Part shown: positions 37,773 through 45,703 of the stretch, in pieces
How positions within the stretch are numbered: position 1 is the stretch's first letter
Layout of the letters: each line of letters begins with the position of its first letter
NCBI RefSeq assembly: GCF_900102195.1
Contig: NZ_FNBE01000003.1
Coordinates: 310,001-374,000, forward strand
Length of the DNA: 64,000 bases
Origin: Pseudonocardia oroxyli
GTDB taxonomy: Bacteria > Actinomycetota > Actinomycetes > Mycobacteriales > Pseudonocardiaceae
Direction of reading: 5' to 3'
Notes under the pieces: generated by a model
What the model was told of the DNA's origin: nothing
What the model saw: only the letters and a program-made list of their open reading frames with translations
Database searches by the model: none
Position numbers and translations under genes: made by a program

Positions 37773-38366
37773 ATGCTCTCCACGCGCCTGCTCGTGCTCC
37801 CCGTTCTCGCCGCCACCGCCCTTCTCGCAGGCTGCGGCTCCTCCCCCGCCGCCCCGTCGTCCCCGTCCGCGTCCTCGTCCGCCTCCTCCGCGGTCGACGT
37901 GACCGGCACGTTCGGGACGCAGGGCGTCGCCCTGACCTACGATCCCGAGCTGGTCCCCGAGGGGGCCACCGCCCGGGTGACCGGCGAGACGACCGACGCC
38001 ACCAGCACCATCACGCTCGCCGTGACCGGCCTGGCGCCGAACCGGACCTACGGCGCGCACGCCCACCAGAAGGCCTGCGGCCCGGCCGCGGCGGACTCCG
38101 GGCCGCACTTCCAGCACGCCGCCGACCCGGTCACCCCCAGCGTCGACCCGGCGTTCGCCAACCCGGCCAACGAGGTGTGGCTGGACTTCACGACCGACGC
38201 CTCGGGCGCGGGTTCGGTCACCGCCACCCAGGCGGAGTGGGCCTTCACCCCCGATCGCGCGGCGCAGTCCGTCGTGGTGCACGAGAAGGCGACGGCCACC
38301 GAGGCCGGCAAGGCGGGCACCGCGGGCGACCGTGTGGGCTGCGTGACGGTGGACTTCGCGCCGTAA
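37773..38366 (+). CDS. Cu/Zn superoxide dismutase-like lipoprotein
   Basis: Exported lipoprotein of 197 aa; lipobox LLAGC with Cys20 and a Ser/Pro-rich linker (22-40). The SodC fold shows in TYGAHAHQKACG (Cu ligands), SGPHFQH, and SVVVHEKATAT with the distal His and AGDRVGCV at the end, including the disulfide cysteines. The usual zinc-ligand Asp in the loop is not evident (NPANEVWLDF stands there), so activity or metal content may be altered. ATG at 37773. It should act outside the membrane against superoxide. Confidence 0.85.
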   Translation: MLSTRLLVLPVLAATALLAGCGSSPAAPSSPSASSSASSAVDVTGTFGTQGVALTYDPELVPEGATARVTGETTDATSTITLAVTGLAPNRTYGAHAHQKACGPAAADSGPHFQHAADPVTPSVDPAFANPANEVWLDFTTDASGAGSVTATQAEWAFTPDRAAQSVVVHEKATATEAGKAGTAGDRVGCVTVDFAP

Positions 38367-38378
38367 GACAGACCCGCC

Positions 38379-38687
38379 CTAAGGGATCCCGAGCGCCCGC
38401 AGACCGGCCGCGACGCCCGCCGCCAGCACCACGACCAGCACGAACGGGGCCTTCAGCAGCGCCGCCGCCGCGCCCGCCACCACGCCGGCGGGGCGGGCCC
38501 AGCCCGCGAAACCGCCGTCCTCGGTGAGCGCCGCGGTGGCGACGAGGGCGATCAGCAGGGCCGTCGCGCCCAGGTCGAGGAGCCGGGTCGCCCGCTCCGG
38601 GAGCCGCAGCCGGTCCCGCAACAGGATCCCGGCCAGCCGGATCCCGTACGTGCCCACGGCGAGCGCCAGCAGCGCGGGCCAGCTCAC
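38379..38687 (-). CDS. azlD: AzlD-family branched-chain amino acid exporter subunit
   Basis: Small membrane protein of 102 aa with three to four helices and the family start WPALLALAVGTYGIRLAG. AzlD works with AzlC to export branched-chain amino acids. The GTG at 38687 overlaps the azlC stop by 4 bases (GTGA). It is convergent with the SOD-like gene (12-base gap). Confidence 0.88.
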   Translation of the reverse strand: MSWPALLALAVGTYGIRLAGILLRDRLRLPERATRLLDLGATALLIALVATAALTEDGGFAGWARPAGVVAGAAAALLKAPFVLVVVLAAGVAAGLRALGIP

Positions 38688-39379
38688 GACCGCACCTCCT
38701 GCGCCGGGCGCAGGGCCACCAGCAGCCCCGCCAGCCCTACGAGCACGGGCACCCCGGCGGGCAGGAAGGGCGTCGCGGCCAGCGCGAGCACGGCCGCGGC
38801 GATCCCGACCCGCCGCGCGTCCGCCTGCCTCAGCGACGGGAGCAGCAGCGCGAGCAGCGCCGCCGGGAAGGCCGCGTCCACGCCGAAGACCGCGGGATCG
38901 GGGATCCGCCCGCCCGCCAGCAGCCCGACCACCGAGCCGAGGTTCCACGCGACGAACAGGCTCGCCCCGCAGAGCCAGTACACGCGGGTGCCGCGGGGCC
39001 CGGTGCCGCGCGAGCGGGTCAGCGCCACGTTCTCGTCGATCAGCAGGTGCGCCCCGACCAGCCGCGCGGGCCACGACCGGCCGACGACCTCGCCGATCGC
39101 CAGCCCGAACGGAAGGTGCCGCAGGTTGATCAGCAGTCCGGCGGCCACCGCGGCCACCGGCGCACCGCCCGCGACCACCACCGCGACCGCCAGGAACTGC
39201 GATCCGCCCGCGAACACCAGCAGCGACATCCCGACCACCAGGGGCCACGGGATGCCCGCCGACGCCGCGAGGGCCCCGTACGACATGCCGACGATCCCCA
39301 CCGCCGCCGCCAACGCGGCGACGTCCCGAAGGTCGACTGTTCGCTCTGCCGAACGCATGTCCGCTAGAGTGACCGGCAT
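38684..39379 (-). CDS. azlC: AzlC-family branched-chain amino acid exporter
   Basis: Membrane protein of up to 231 aa with the AzlC signatures GMSYGALAASAG, FAGGSQFLAVAVV, and LLINLRHLPFG. Start may be the ATG at 39379 or the ATG at 39358 (MRSAERTVDL). The gene is divergent from an XRE-cupin regulator whose start is 33 bases away; these regulators commonly control the adjacent azlCD exporter. A 14-base palindrome lies between them. Confidence 0.92.
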   Translation of the reverse strand: MPVTLADMRSAERTVDLRDVAALAAAVGIVGMSYGALAASAGIPWPLVVGMSLLVFAGGSQFLAVAVVVAGGAPVAAVAAGLLINLRHLPFGLAIGEVVGRSWPARLVGAHLLIDENVALTRSRGTGPRGTRVYWLCGASLFVAWNLGSVVGLLAGGRIPDPAVFGVDAAFPAALLALLLPSLRQADARRVGIAAAVLALAATPFLPAGVPVLVGLAGLLVALRPAQEVRS

Positions 39380-39391
39380 GGCAGGCGTTCG

Positions 39392-39405
39392 TCAAACCGG
39401 TTTGA
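39392..39405. promoter_or_regulatory. Perfect 14-bp palindrome, candidate operator
   Basis: TCAAACCGGTTTGA lies between azlC and the XRE-cupin gene, 7 bases before the regulator ATG at 39413. It is a likely autoregulatory operator. There is no SD-like sequence before 39413, so the regulator mRNA may be leaderless. Confidence 0.55.
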
Positions 39406-39412
39406 GTGTTCG

Positions 39413-39964
39413 ATGAGCCGAACACCGCTCGACGGCATCGCCCTGGCCGTCCGCCGCGAACGGACCCGGCAGGAGCTCTCGCTCGGCGAGCTGGCGCGGC
39501 GGGCGGGGCTGTCCAAGTCCACCGTCTCGCAGCTGGAGGCGGGGGCGGGCAACCCGAGCGTCGAGACGCTGTGGGCGATCGCCGTCGTGCTCGACGTCCC
39601 GTTCTCCCGGCTCGTCGATCCCCCCGACCGCGGGACGACCGTCGTCCGGGCCGGGCAGGGCGTGGTGATCCCGTCCGACCACTCGCCGTTCACCGGCACC
39701 CTGCTCGCCGCCTGCCCACCCGGCGCCCGGCGCGACCTGCACGTGATCACCGCGGAGCCCGGCGAGGCCCGGGCCGCCCACGCCCACATCCCGGGCACCA
39801 CCGAACACCTGGTCGTGACGGCGGGGCGCTGGGTCGCGGGGCCGCAGGGCGAGGAGGTGGAGCTCGGCCCGGGCGACTACGCCCGCTTCCCCGGCGACCT
39901 CCCCCACTCCTACCAGGCCCTCGCCCCGGGCACGGCCGCCGTGCTGATCATGGAGTACGTCTGA
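39413..39964 (+). CDS. XRE-family regulator with C-terminal cupin
   Basis: Regulator of 183 aa. The HTH (about 10-65) has LGELARRAGLSKSTVSQLEA; the cupin half has HAHIPGTTEHLVVTAG and ELGPGDYARFPGDLPHSY. This domain pair senses a small ligand in the cupin. By position it should control azlCD, probably in response to amino acids (inference). ATG at 39413. Confidence 0.9.
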   Translation: MSRTPLDGIALAVRRERTRQELSLGELARRAGLSKSTVSQLEAGAGNPSVETLWAIAVVLDVPFSRLVDPPDRGTTVVRAGQGVVIPSDHSPFTGTLLAACPPGARRDLHVITAEPGEARAAHAHIPGTTEHLVVTAGRWVAGPQGEEVELGPGDYARFPGDLPHSYQALAPGTAAVLIMEYV

Positions 39965-39976
39965 GCCGAGCCGCGC

Positions 39977-40753
39977 TCAGCGGTCGCTCACGGGGTCGAG
40001 GGGGTACTGCCTGACCCAGTCGACCTGCATCTCCGAGGCCTTGACCTGCCCCTTTCCTTCGGGGAACCAGTCGAGCTGCACGGTGAGGTGCATCGGGCCG
40101 GGAGGGAGGGCGCTCGTGTCGTCGGTGGTCCACCACTGCTTCCCGTCGACGAACGCGGTGATGTGGTCGGGCGTCCATTCGACGGCCCAGTCGTGCCACT
40201 GGGTCGCGTCGATCCGGACGTCGCCGTGGAGCTGGCTGTTGTCCGCGCCGTAGTGCAGGAACATGTCCGTGTTCTGGCGGGACGGGTCGGAGTCCTCCAT
40301 GAAGTCGACCTCGCCGCCCTTCGGCCAGTTCTCGGCGTCCGGCCAGAGCAGCAGGACGGCATGGTAGCTCGGGTCCGCGGCGGGCGAGCGCACCCGCGCC
40401 TCCCACCGGCCGTACCGCTGGCCGGGAGCCCACGCCATGCCGCCCGTGGTGCCGTCGGCGCCGCCGTTCACGGTGAGCACCCCGTCCTGCACCGCGAACG
40501 CGCCCGGTGAGCGGCGGCCCGCGCCGTTGTGGCCGGGGCCGTCGTAGGGCTCCCACTCGCCGCTCAGCGCGGTGCCGTCGAACTCGTCGTCCCGGTTCGG
40601 CCGGCCCCATCCGAACGCGGTGGCCGCGCTGGTGTCCGCGGGCGCACACCCGGCCGGTGCGCCGGGGTCCGCGACCGCCGACCCCGTGATCATCGCCGTG
40701 GCCACGATCGAGCAGACGACACCGCCGAGCACGCCCGAACGCACGAACCTCAT
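39977..40753 (-). CDS. Secreted GH16-family beta-glucanase-like protein
   Basis: Protein of 258 aa with a Sec signal peptide (1-30, FVRSGVLGGVVCSIVATAM; cleavage after AVA). The catalytic motif GGEVDFMEDSD is the GH16 E-x-D-x-x-E signature. RYGRWEARVRSP and WHDWAVEWTPDHITAFVDG are further family segments. GH16 enzymes cut beta-1,3- or mixed-linkage glucans and related galactans. ATG at 40753 has GGAGG 6 bases before. Its position, 4 kb from the GT2-HlyD-GH81 operon, may be relevant to a common beta-glucan system. Confidence 0.88.
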   Translation of the reverse strand: MRFVRSGVLGGVVCSIVATAMITGSAVADPGAPAGCAPADTSAATAFGWGRPNRDDEFDGTALSGEWEPYDGPGHNGAGRRSPGAFAVQDGVLTVNGGADGTTGGMAWAPGQRYGRWEARVRSPAADPSYHAVLLLWPDAENWPKGGEVDFMEDSDPSRQNTDMFLHYGADNSQLHGDVRIDATQWHDWAVEWTPDHITAFVDGKQWWTTDDTSALPPGPMHLTVQLDWFPEGKGQVKASEMQVDWVRQYPLDPVSDR

Positions 40754-41002
40754 CCGTCGCCTCCACCACTCGAACCCCAACTGTCACAGCGGACAGTAAG
40801 AGCCTCAGAGTGATCGCGATCGGAGCAGCCACCCGTTCGAGTGGGCGTGGAGTGCACCGCGGTGTCCGGAACGTGCCACCTCGATCACGCAGCGCAACCG
40901 AGTGGTGCCGAGCCCGACTCCCAGGTCGCACCCCGCGCCGGGCGGGCGGACGACGTCTCGACCACCCGACGTCGTCACGCACCGCGGTGCCACCCGAAGG
41001 CG
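40754..41002. other. 249-base intergenic region between pdxS and GH16
   Basis: Contains the promoter region for GH16. GCACCGCGGTG occurs twice (around 40855 and 40980), the second as a perfect 12-base palindrome. No ORF with coding character. Confidence 0.4.
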
Positions 41003-41920
41003 TTACCAGCCGCGCTGGGCGTACCGCTGCGCGTCGGGCAGATCCGGGATGTCGATGCCGACCATCGCCTCGCCGAGCCCGCGCGAGACCTTGGCGATCA
41101 CGTCCGCGTCGTCGAACATCGTGGTGGCCTTGACGATCGCCGCGGCGCGCTGCGCCGGGTCGCCGGACTTGAAGATGCCCGAGCCCACGAACACGCCCTC
41201 GGCGCCGAGCTGCATCATCATCGCCGCGTCCGCCGGGGTGGCGATGCCGCCCGCGGTGAACAGCGTGACCGGCAGCTTCCCGGCCGCCGCGACCTCGGCG
41301 ACGAGCTGCACCGGCGCCCGCAGCTCCTTGGCCGCGATGAACAGCTCCGCCTCGTCCAGGGTGCCGAGCCGCTTGATCTCCGACCGCATCGCGCGCATGT
41401 GCCGGGTCGCCTCGACGACGTTCCCGGTGCCGGCCTCGCCCTTCGAGCGGATCATCGCCGCGCCCTCGGAGATCCGCCGCAGCGCCTCCCCCAGGTTGGT
41501 CGCGCCGCAGACGAAGGGCACGGTGAAGGCCCACTTGTCGATGTGGTGCGCCTCGTCGGCCGGGGTGAGGACCTCGGACTCGTCGACGTAGTCCACGCCG
41601 AGGGACTGCAGGACCTGCGCCTCGACGAAGTGCCCGATCCGGGCCTTGGCCATGACCGGGATCGAGACGGCCTCGATGATGCCCTGGATCATGTCCGGGT
41701 CGCTCATCCGCGCCACGCCGCCCTGCGCCCGGATGTCCGCGGGGACGCGCTCGAGGGCCATGACGGCGACGGCGCCCGCGTCCTCGGCGATCTTCGCCTG
41801 CTCGGGCGTGACCACGTCCATGATCACACCGCCCTTGAGCATCTCCGCCATGCCACGCTTGACGCGGGCGGTGCCCAACTCCTGACCGGCGGGGACCTGC
41901 TCGGACGACGACGCGGACAT
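41003..41920 (-). CDS. pdxS: Pyridoxal 5'-phosphate synthase PdxS subunit
   Basis: TIM-barrel PLP synthase, 305 aa. [36 protein letters not shown] (catalytic Lys) and [17 protein letters not shown] are all intact. It makes PLP with ammonia supplied by PdxT. ATG at 41920. In mycobacteria pdxS lies close to pdxT; here the two are on the same strand but 13.8 kb apart. The membrane protein gene upstream is 24 bases away, so pdxS may be expressed from the pgsA-pimA operon. Confidence 0.97.
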   Translation of the reverse strand: MSASSSEQVPAGQELGTARVKRGMAEMLKGGVIMDVVTPEQAKIAEDAGAVAVMALERVPADIRAQGGVARMSDPDMIQGIIEAVSIPVMAKARIGHFVEAQVLQSLGVDYVDESEVLTPADEAHHIDKWAFTVPFVCGATNLGEALRRISEGAAMIRSKGEAGTGNVVEATRHMRAMRSEIKRLGTLDEAELFIAAKELRAPVQLVAEVAAAGKLPVTLFTAGGIATPADAAMMMQLGAEGVFVGSGIFKSGDPAQRAAAIVKATTMFDDADVIAKVSRGLGEAMVGIDIPDLPDAQRYAQRGW

Positions 41921-41944
41921 TGCTGTGGCGCTCCTTCTCGACGG

Positions 41945-42538
41945 TTACTCCCGGGAGACCGGGCCGTCCGTAGATGCTACGCGTCCACCGCGCGGTGCCG
42001 ACTCGGCGATCTCGAAGTACTCCGGCAGCGGTGCCGTGCCGTAGAGCCGCAGCCACCGGACGAGCCGCCTCGACCGCAGGCCACGGGTGTCCCGGACGGC
42101 GTCGTTGTGGACGCGGCGGGCCAGCACGACGAGCTGTTCGGCGTCCACCAGCTCGGCCAGCACGGCGGTGGGCAGCAGCTCCCGGTCCACCGCCCCCAGG
42201 GCGCGCGAGAGCGCGTTCTCGACCAGCTCCCGGGCCTCGACGCCCTGGTCCCACTCGCGCGGCAGGTCCCGGACCAGGCCCGCGCCCGCGGCGCGTGCGG
42301 CGTGCCCGAGCGCGGCGACCGGGCTGCCCTCCGGGGCCCGCGCCGCGTCCAACCCCTCCGCGACGGCGACCGCGACGGACGCCCGCCGGGCCAGCGCGGA
42401 CTCCAGGCCGACCCGGGCGGCGTCCGTGCGCTGGTGCAGCCGGTCCAGCCGCCTCGACCGCGCGACGCACAGCACGGTGACCCAGACGAGCACCAGCACG
42501 GCGACGCCGAGGACGACCCACGTCGTGGCCCCGTTCAC
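41945..42538 (-). CDS. Membrane-anchored protein downstream of pimA
   Basis: Protein of 197 aa, one N-terminal helix (about 5-26), then a helical cytoplasmic domain beginning SRRLDRLHQRTDAARVGLES and a conserved RRVHNDAVRDTRGLRSRRLVR followed by PLPEYFEIAE. It somewhat recalls LemA-type proteins. In mycobacteria a membrane protein with a NUDIX domain (Rv2609c) sits here; I see no NUDIX box. GTG at 42538 overlaps the pimA stop (GTGA). Function unknown. Confidence 0.75.
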   Translation of the reverse strand: MNGATTWVVLGVAVLVLVWVTVLCVARSRRLDRLHQRTDAARVGLESALARRASVAVAVAEGLDAARAPEGSPVAALGHAARAAGAGLVRDLPREWDQGVEARELVENALSRALGAVDRELLPTAVLAELVDAEQLVVLARRVHNDAVRDTRGLRSRRLVRWLRLYGTAPLPEYFEIAESAPRGGRVASTDGPVSRE

Positions 42539-43608
42539 GACGCGGGCACCTGACGCGGATCGGCGGCGATCGCCGCCTGGTAGACCTGCAGCACCTGGCC
42601 CGCCACGACCGGCCAGTCGAACCGGGCGGCCCGCGCCCGCCCCGCGGCGGACATCGCCGCCCGCCGCGCGGGGTCGGCGAGCACCGCGCCCAGGGCGGCC
42701 CGCAGCCCGGCGACGGACCCCGTCGGCACCAGCACGCCGGCGCCGTCGAGCACCCGGCGGAAGGACTCCAGATCGCTCGCGACGACCGGGGCGCCCGCCG
42801 CCATCGCCTCGGTGAGCACCATGCCGAAGCTCTCGCCGCCCAGGTTGGGGGCGCAGAAGACGTCCACGGAGCGGAGCATGGCGGCCTTCGTGTCGTCGTC
42901 CACCGCGCCGAGGTACTGCACGCCCGCGGGCAGCTCGGCCGCGTCCCCGCGCCCGACCACCACCAGGCGGGCGCCGAGCCCGTCGAGCGCCTCCACGAGC
43001 ACCGAGAAGCCCTTGCGCGGTTCGGAGAAGCGCCCGACGAACCCGACCGTCGGACCCTCGAGCGGGAGCCGCGGCCCGTGGGCGAACCGCGCCACGTCCA
43101 CACCGTTCGGGATCTCCGTCGCGTCCCCGCCGAGGTGCTCGACCTGCACCCGCCGCGCCGTGGCCGACACCGCGATCCGCGCCGTGACCTTCTCCATCAG
43201 CGGCCGCAGCACCCCGCCGAACGCGTGCAGGGTGCGCGACCGCTCCGTGGACGTGTGGAAGGTCGCCACGATCGGCCCCTCCGCCGCCAGCAGCGCGAGC
43301 ACCGAGACGGAGAAGGTGGTGGGTTCGTGCAGGTGCAGGACGTCGAACTCGTGGTCGGCGAGCCACCGGCGGGCCCGCGCGTAGGTGACCGGCCCGAACG
43401 TCACACGTGCCACGGACCCGTTGTAGGGCACCCCGAGCGCCTTCCCGGCCGGGGTCACGAAGTCCGGCAGGTCGGCGCCCTCCTCGGCGGGGGCGAGCAC
43501 CGAGACGTCGTGCCCCAGCGCGCGCAGCGCCCGCGCCAGGTCGACGACGTGGCTCTGGACCCCGCCCGGGACGTCGAGCGAGTAGGGACAGACGATCCCG
43601 ATCCTCAC
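42535..43608 (-). CDS. pimA: Phosphatidylinositol alpha-mannosyltransferase PimA
   Basis: GT4 glycosyltransferase, 357 aa. RIGIVCPYSLDVPGGVQSHV, FHTSTERS (catalytic His), VGRFSEPRKGF and GGESFGMVLTEAMAAGAPVV (E-x7-E) match PimA. It adds the first mannose from GDP-mannose to phosphatidylinositol on the inner membrane face. GTG at 43608 overlaps the acyltransferase stop by 4 bases. The neighbours pgsA and acyltransferase give the full start of phosphatidylinositol-mannoside synthesis. Confidence 0.94.
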   Translation of the reverse strand: MRIGIVCPYSLDVPGGVQSHVVDLARALRALGHDVSVLAPAEEGADLPDFVTPAGKALGVPYNGSVARVTFGPVTYARARRWLADHEFDVLHLHEPTTFSVSVLALLAAEGPIVATFHTSTERSRTLHAFGGVLRPLMEKVTARIAVSATARRVQVEHLGGDATEIPNGVDVARFAHGPRLPLEGPTVGFVGRFSEPRKGFSVLVEALDGLGARLVVVGRGDAAELPAGVQYLGAVDDDTKAAMLRSVDVFCAPNLGGESFGMVLTEAMAAGAPVVASDLESFRRVLDGAGVLVPTGSVAGLRAALGAVLADPARRAAMSAAGRARAARFDWPVVAGQVLQVYQAAIAADPRQVPAS

Positions 43609-44483
43609 CGCGTCAGCTCCTGCAGCATGTGCCAGTCGGCCGGGTGCGCGGCGATGAGCTCCTCGAACGCCGACGCCAGCTCCTGGGTCGCCTTGCGCAC
43701 GGCGGCCCGGTCCGGCACCGGGATCTCCGGCAGGACCGTGACCCCCCACCGCCCGCGCGGCAGGAAGTAGGGGCCCACCGGGTACAGGGCGGCACCGGTC
43801 AGCGCGGCCAGGGACGCGGGGCCGGAGGGGAACCGGACCGACTCGCCGAAGAAGCCGACCTCCACTCCGCCGCCGGTCAGGTCCCGGTCGCTGACCAGGC
43901 ACACCAGTCCCCCGGCCCGCAGCCGCCGGGTGAGCGCGAGGTGGGCCGCCCGCCCCTCGTCCTGCGCCACGACCTCGAACCCCAGCGACTCGCGGTAGGA
44001 GACGAACCGCCGGAACACCGACTCCGGCTCCAGCCGCTCGACGACGGTGGTCATCTCCGCGGGCAGCCCGTGCCTGCGCATCTCCTCGAGGATGTAGACC
44101 CCGGCGACGTCCCAGTTCCCCGCGTGCGGCAGCGCGTAGACCACGCCGCGGCCCGCCTGCATGGCCGCGATCCCGGGCCCGATGCCGGTCGCGGCGCCGT
44201 GCATCCCGCTGTGGATCGTGCCGGGGGGCAGGGCGGGCAGCCGGAACGCCTCGTTCCAGTACCGCGCGTAGCTGCGCATGGCCGCCCGGACCAGCCGGTC
44301 GAGCTCGGCGCCCGCGAGACCGGGGACGACGCGGGCGAGGTTCGCCCGCAGCCGCGCGACGCCGGCGCCCCCGCGGCGGGCCGCCAGGTCGCCGCCCGCC
44401 TCGAACCCGAGCCCCGCCACCGGGCGCGGCACGTGCCGGAGCACGCGCCACGCGGCGCCGTAGCCGAGCTCGGCGGGGTTCAC
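43605..44483 (-). CDS. Phosphatidylinositol mannoside acyltransferase (PatA-like)
   Basis: LPLAT-family acyltransferase, 292 aa. The H-x4-D motif is HAGNWD, and GLVCLVSDRDLTGGGVEVGFFG and SGPASLAALTGAALYPV are family segments. It acylates the mannose of PIM1/PIM2. GTG at 44483 overlaps the pgsA stop by 4 bases (GTGA), and its own stop overlaps the pimA start. Orthologue of M. tuberculosis Rv2611c by position and sequence. Confidence 0.92.
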   Translation of the reverse strand: MNPAELGYGAAWRVLRHVPRPVAGLGFEAGGDLAARRGGAGVARLRANLARVVPGLAGAELDRLVRAAMRSYARYWNEAFRLPALPPGTIHSGMHGAATGIGPGIAAMQAGRGVVYALPHAGNWDVAGVYILEEMRRHGLPAEMTTVVERLEPESVFRRFVSYRESLGFEVVAQDEGRAAHLALTRRLRAGGLVCLVSDRDLTGGGVEVGFFGESVRFPSGPASLAALTGAALYPVGPYFLPRGRWGVTVLPEIPVPDRAAVRKATQELASAFEELIAAHPADWHMLQELTR

Positions 44484-45091
44484 CGGGCTTGGTCCCGGGC
44501 GCTGCCGTGCACCAGGACGAGGCGCTGCAGCACCGTGTACACCGAGGCCGCCGCGAGCCCCCACAGGGCCACGTGCAGCGCGTACGGCACCCCGACGCCG
44601 TGCAGGAACGTGCCCAGCAGGACGACGATCAGGCGCTCGGCGCGCTCGACCAGCCCGCCGTCCGCGTCGAGCCCCATGCCCTCCGCGCGAGCCTTCACGT
44701 ACGAGATCAGCTGGCTGCTGACCAGGCAGATCATCGCGGCGATGCCGAGCACCCGCTCCTCGCCGACACCCAGGCACCACCAGGTCAGGCCGGCGAGCAG
44801 CGCGCCGTCGGCGATCCGGTCGCAGGTCGAGTCGAGCACCGCGCCGAACGCGGTTCCCTTGCCGCCCGCGCGGGCCATGGCGCCGTCGACGAGGTCCAGC
44901 AGGACGAAGAACGTGATCACCCACGGGCCGATCGCGAGCTCGCCCCGCGGGAAGAACCAGAGCGCGGCGGCCGACGCGCCGACGGTCCCGACCACCGTGA
45001 CGGTGTTCGGGGTCAACCCCCGCTCGACCAGCGCGCGGCCGATCGGGTCGGTCACCCGGTTGACGTACTCGCGGGCGTGAAGGTTGAGCAT
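44480..45091 (-). CDS. pgsA: Phosphatidylinositol phosphate synthase (CDP-alcohol phosphotransferase)
   Basis: Membrane enzyme of 203 aa. The full CDP-alcohol motif D-x2-D-G-x2-A-R-x8-G-x3-D-x3-D is in DLVDGAMARAGGK, GTAFGAVLDSTCDR. It joins CDP-diacylglycerol and inositol phosphate, the first step to PIMs. ATG at 45091 begins the overlapping pgsA-acyltransferase-pimA-membrane protein operon. It is 65 bases downstream of the HIT gene. Confidence 0.94.
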   Translation of the reverse strand: MLNLHAREYVNRVTDPIGRALVERGLTPNTVTVVGTVGASAAALWFFPRGELAIGPWVITFFVLLDLVDGAMARAGGKGTAFGAVLDSTCDRIADGALLAGLTWWCLGVGEERVLGIAAMICLVSSQLISYVKARAEGMGLDADGGLVERAERLIVVLLGTFLHGVGVPYALHVALWGLAAASVYTVLQRLVLVHGSARDQAR

Positions 45092-45156
45092 CGGGTCGCG
45101 CCGACTCCTCGCATGGTTCCGCCGTGCACCGGTCCGGACGTCCCGGGTCGTTCAGA

Positions 45157-45693
45157 CTAGTCGGGGCTCCAGGTGGGCTCCCACGCGCCCGCCAACAGCT
45201 CGCGGGTCTCGGAGAGCAGCTGCGGGATGACCTTCGTCTGCCCGACGACCGCGATGAAGTTGGCGTCCCCACCCCACCGCGGCACGACGTGCTGGTGCAG
45301 GTGGTCGGCCAGCGACCCGCCCGCGACCGTGCCCAGGTTGAGCCCGGTGTTGAAGGCGTGCGGCGCCGACACCTTCTTCATCGCCCGGATCGCGCGCTGG
45401 GTGAACAGCATCAGCTCCGCCGACTCCGCCGCGGTGAGGTCCTCGAGCTCCGCGACGTGCCGGTACGGCAGGACCATCAGGTGCCCGGGGTTGTACGGGT
45501 GCAGGTTGAGCAGGGCGAACACGGTCTCGCCGCGCGCCACGACCAGCCCGTCGGCGTCCGGCAGGGACGGGATCCGGCAGAACGGGCAACTGCCCTCGCC
45601 CGCCTCCTTGATGTAGGCGAGCCGGTGCGGCGTCCACAGCCTGCGGAACCCGTCCGGCGTGCCGACACCGTCCATCGGTTCCAGATCGGGCAC
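45157..45693 (-). CDS. HIT-family nucleotide hydrolase/phosphorylase
   Basis: Protein of 178 aa. The histidine triad is HLHQHVVPRW, and CPFCRIPSLP with further His residues forms the likely zinc site. The M. tuberculosis homologue in the same place (Rv2613c) is, as I recall, an Ap4A phosphorylase; the same function is inferred. GTG at 45693. It follows thrS by 10 bases, so the two are probably cotranscribed. Confidence 0.9.
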   Translation of the reverse strand: MPDLEPMDGVGTPDGFRRLWTPHRLAYIKEAGEGSCPFCRIPSLPDADGLVVARGETVFALLNLHPYNPGHLMVLPYRHVAELEDLTAAESAELMLFTQRAIRAMKKVSAPHAFNTGLNLGTVAGGSLADHLHQHVVPRWGGDANFIAVVGQTKVIPQLLSETRELLAGAWEPTWSPD

Positions 45694-45703
45694 GTCCGCG
45701 AGC

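Noticed and set aside
39339..39354. SOS-like GTTCG-N6-CGAAC inverted repeat in the azlC start region
   Set aside because: Half-sites face the wrong way and spacing differs from the LexA consensus; it lies in the azlC N-terminal codons.
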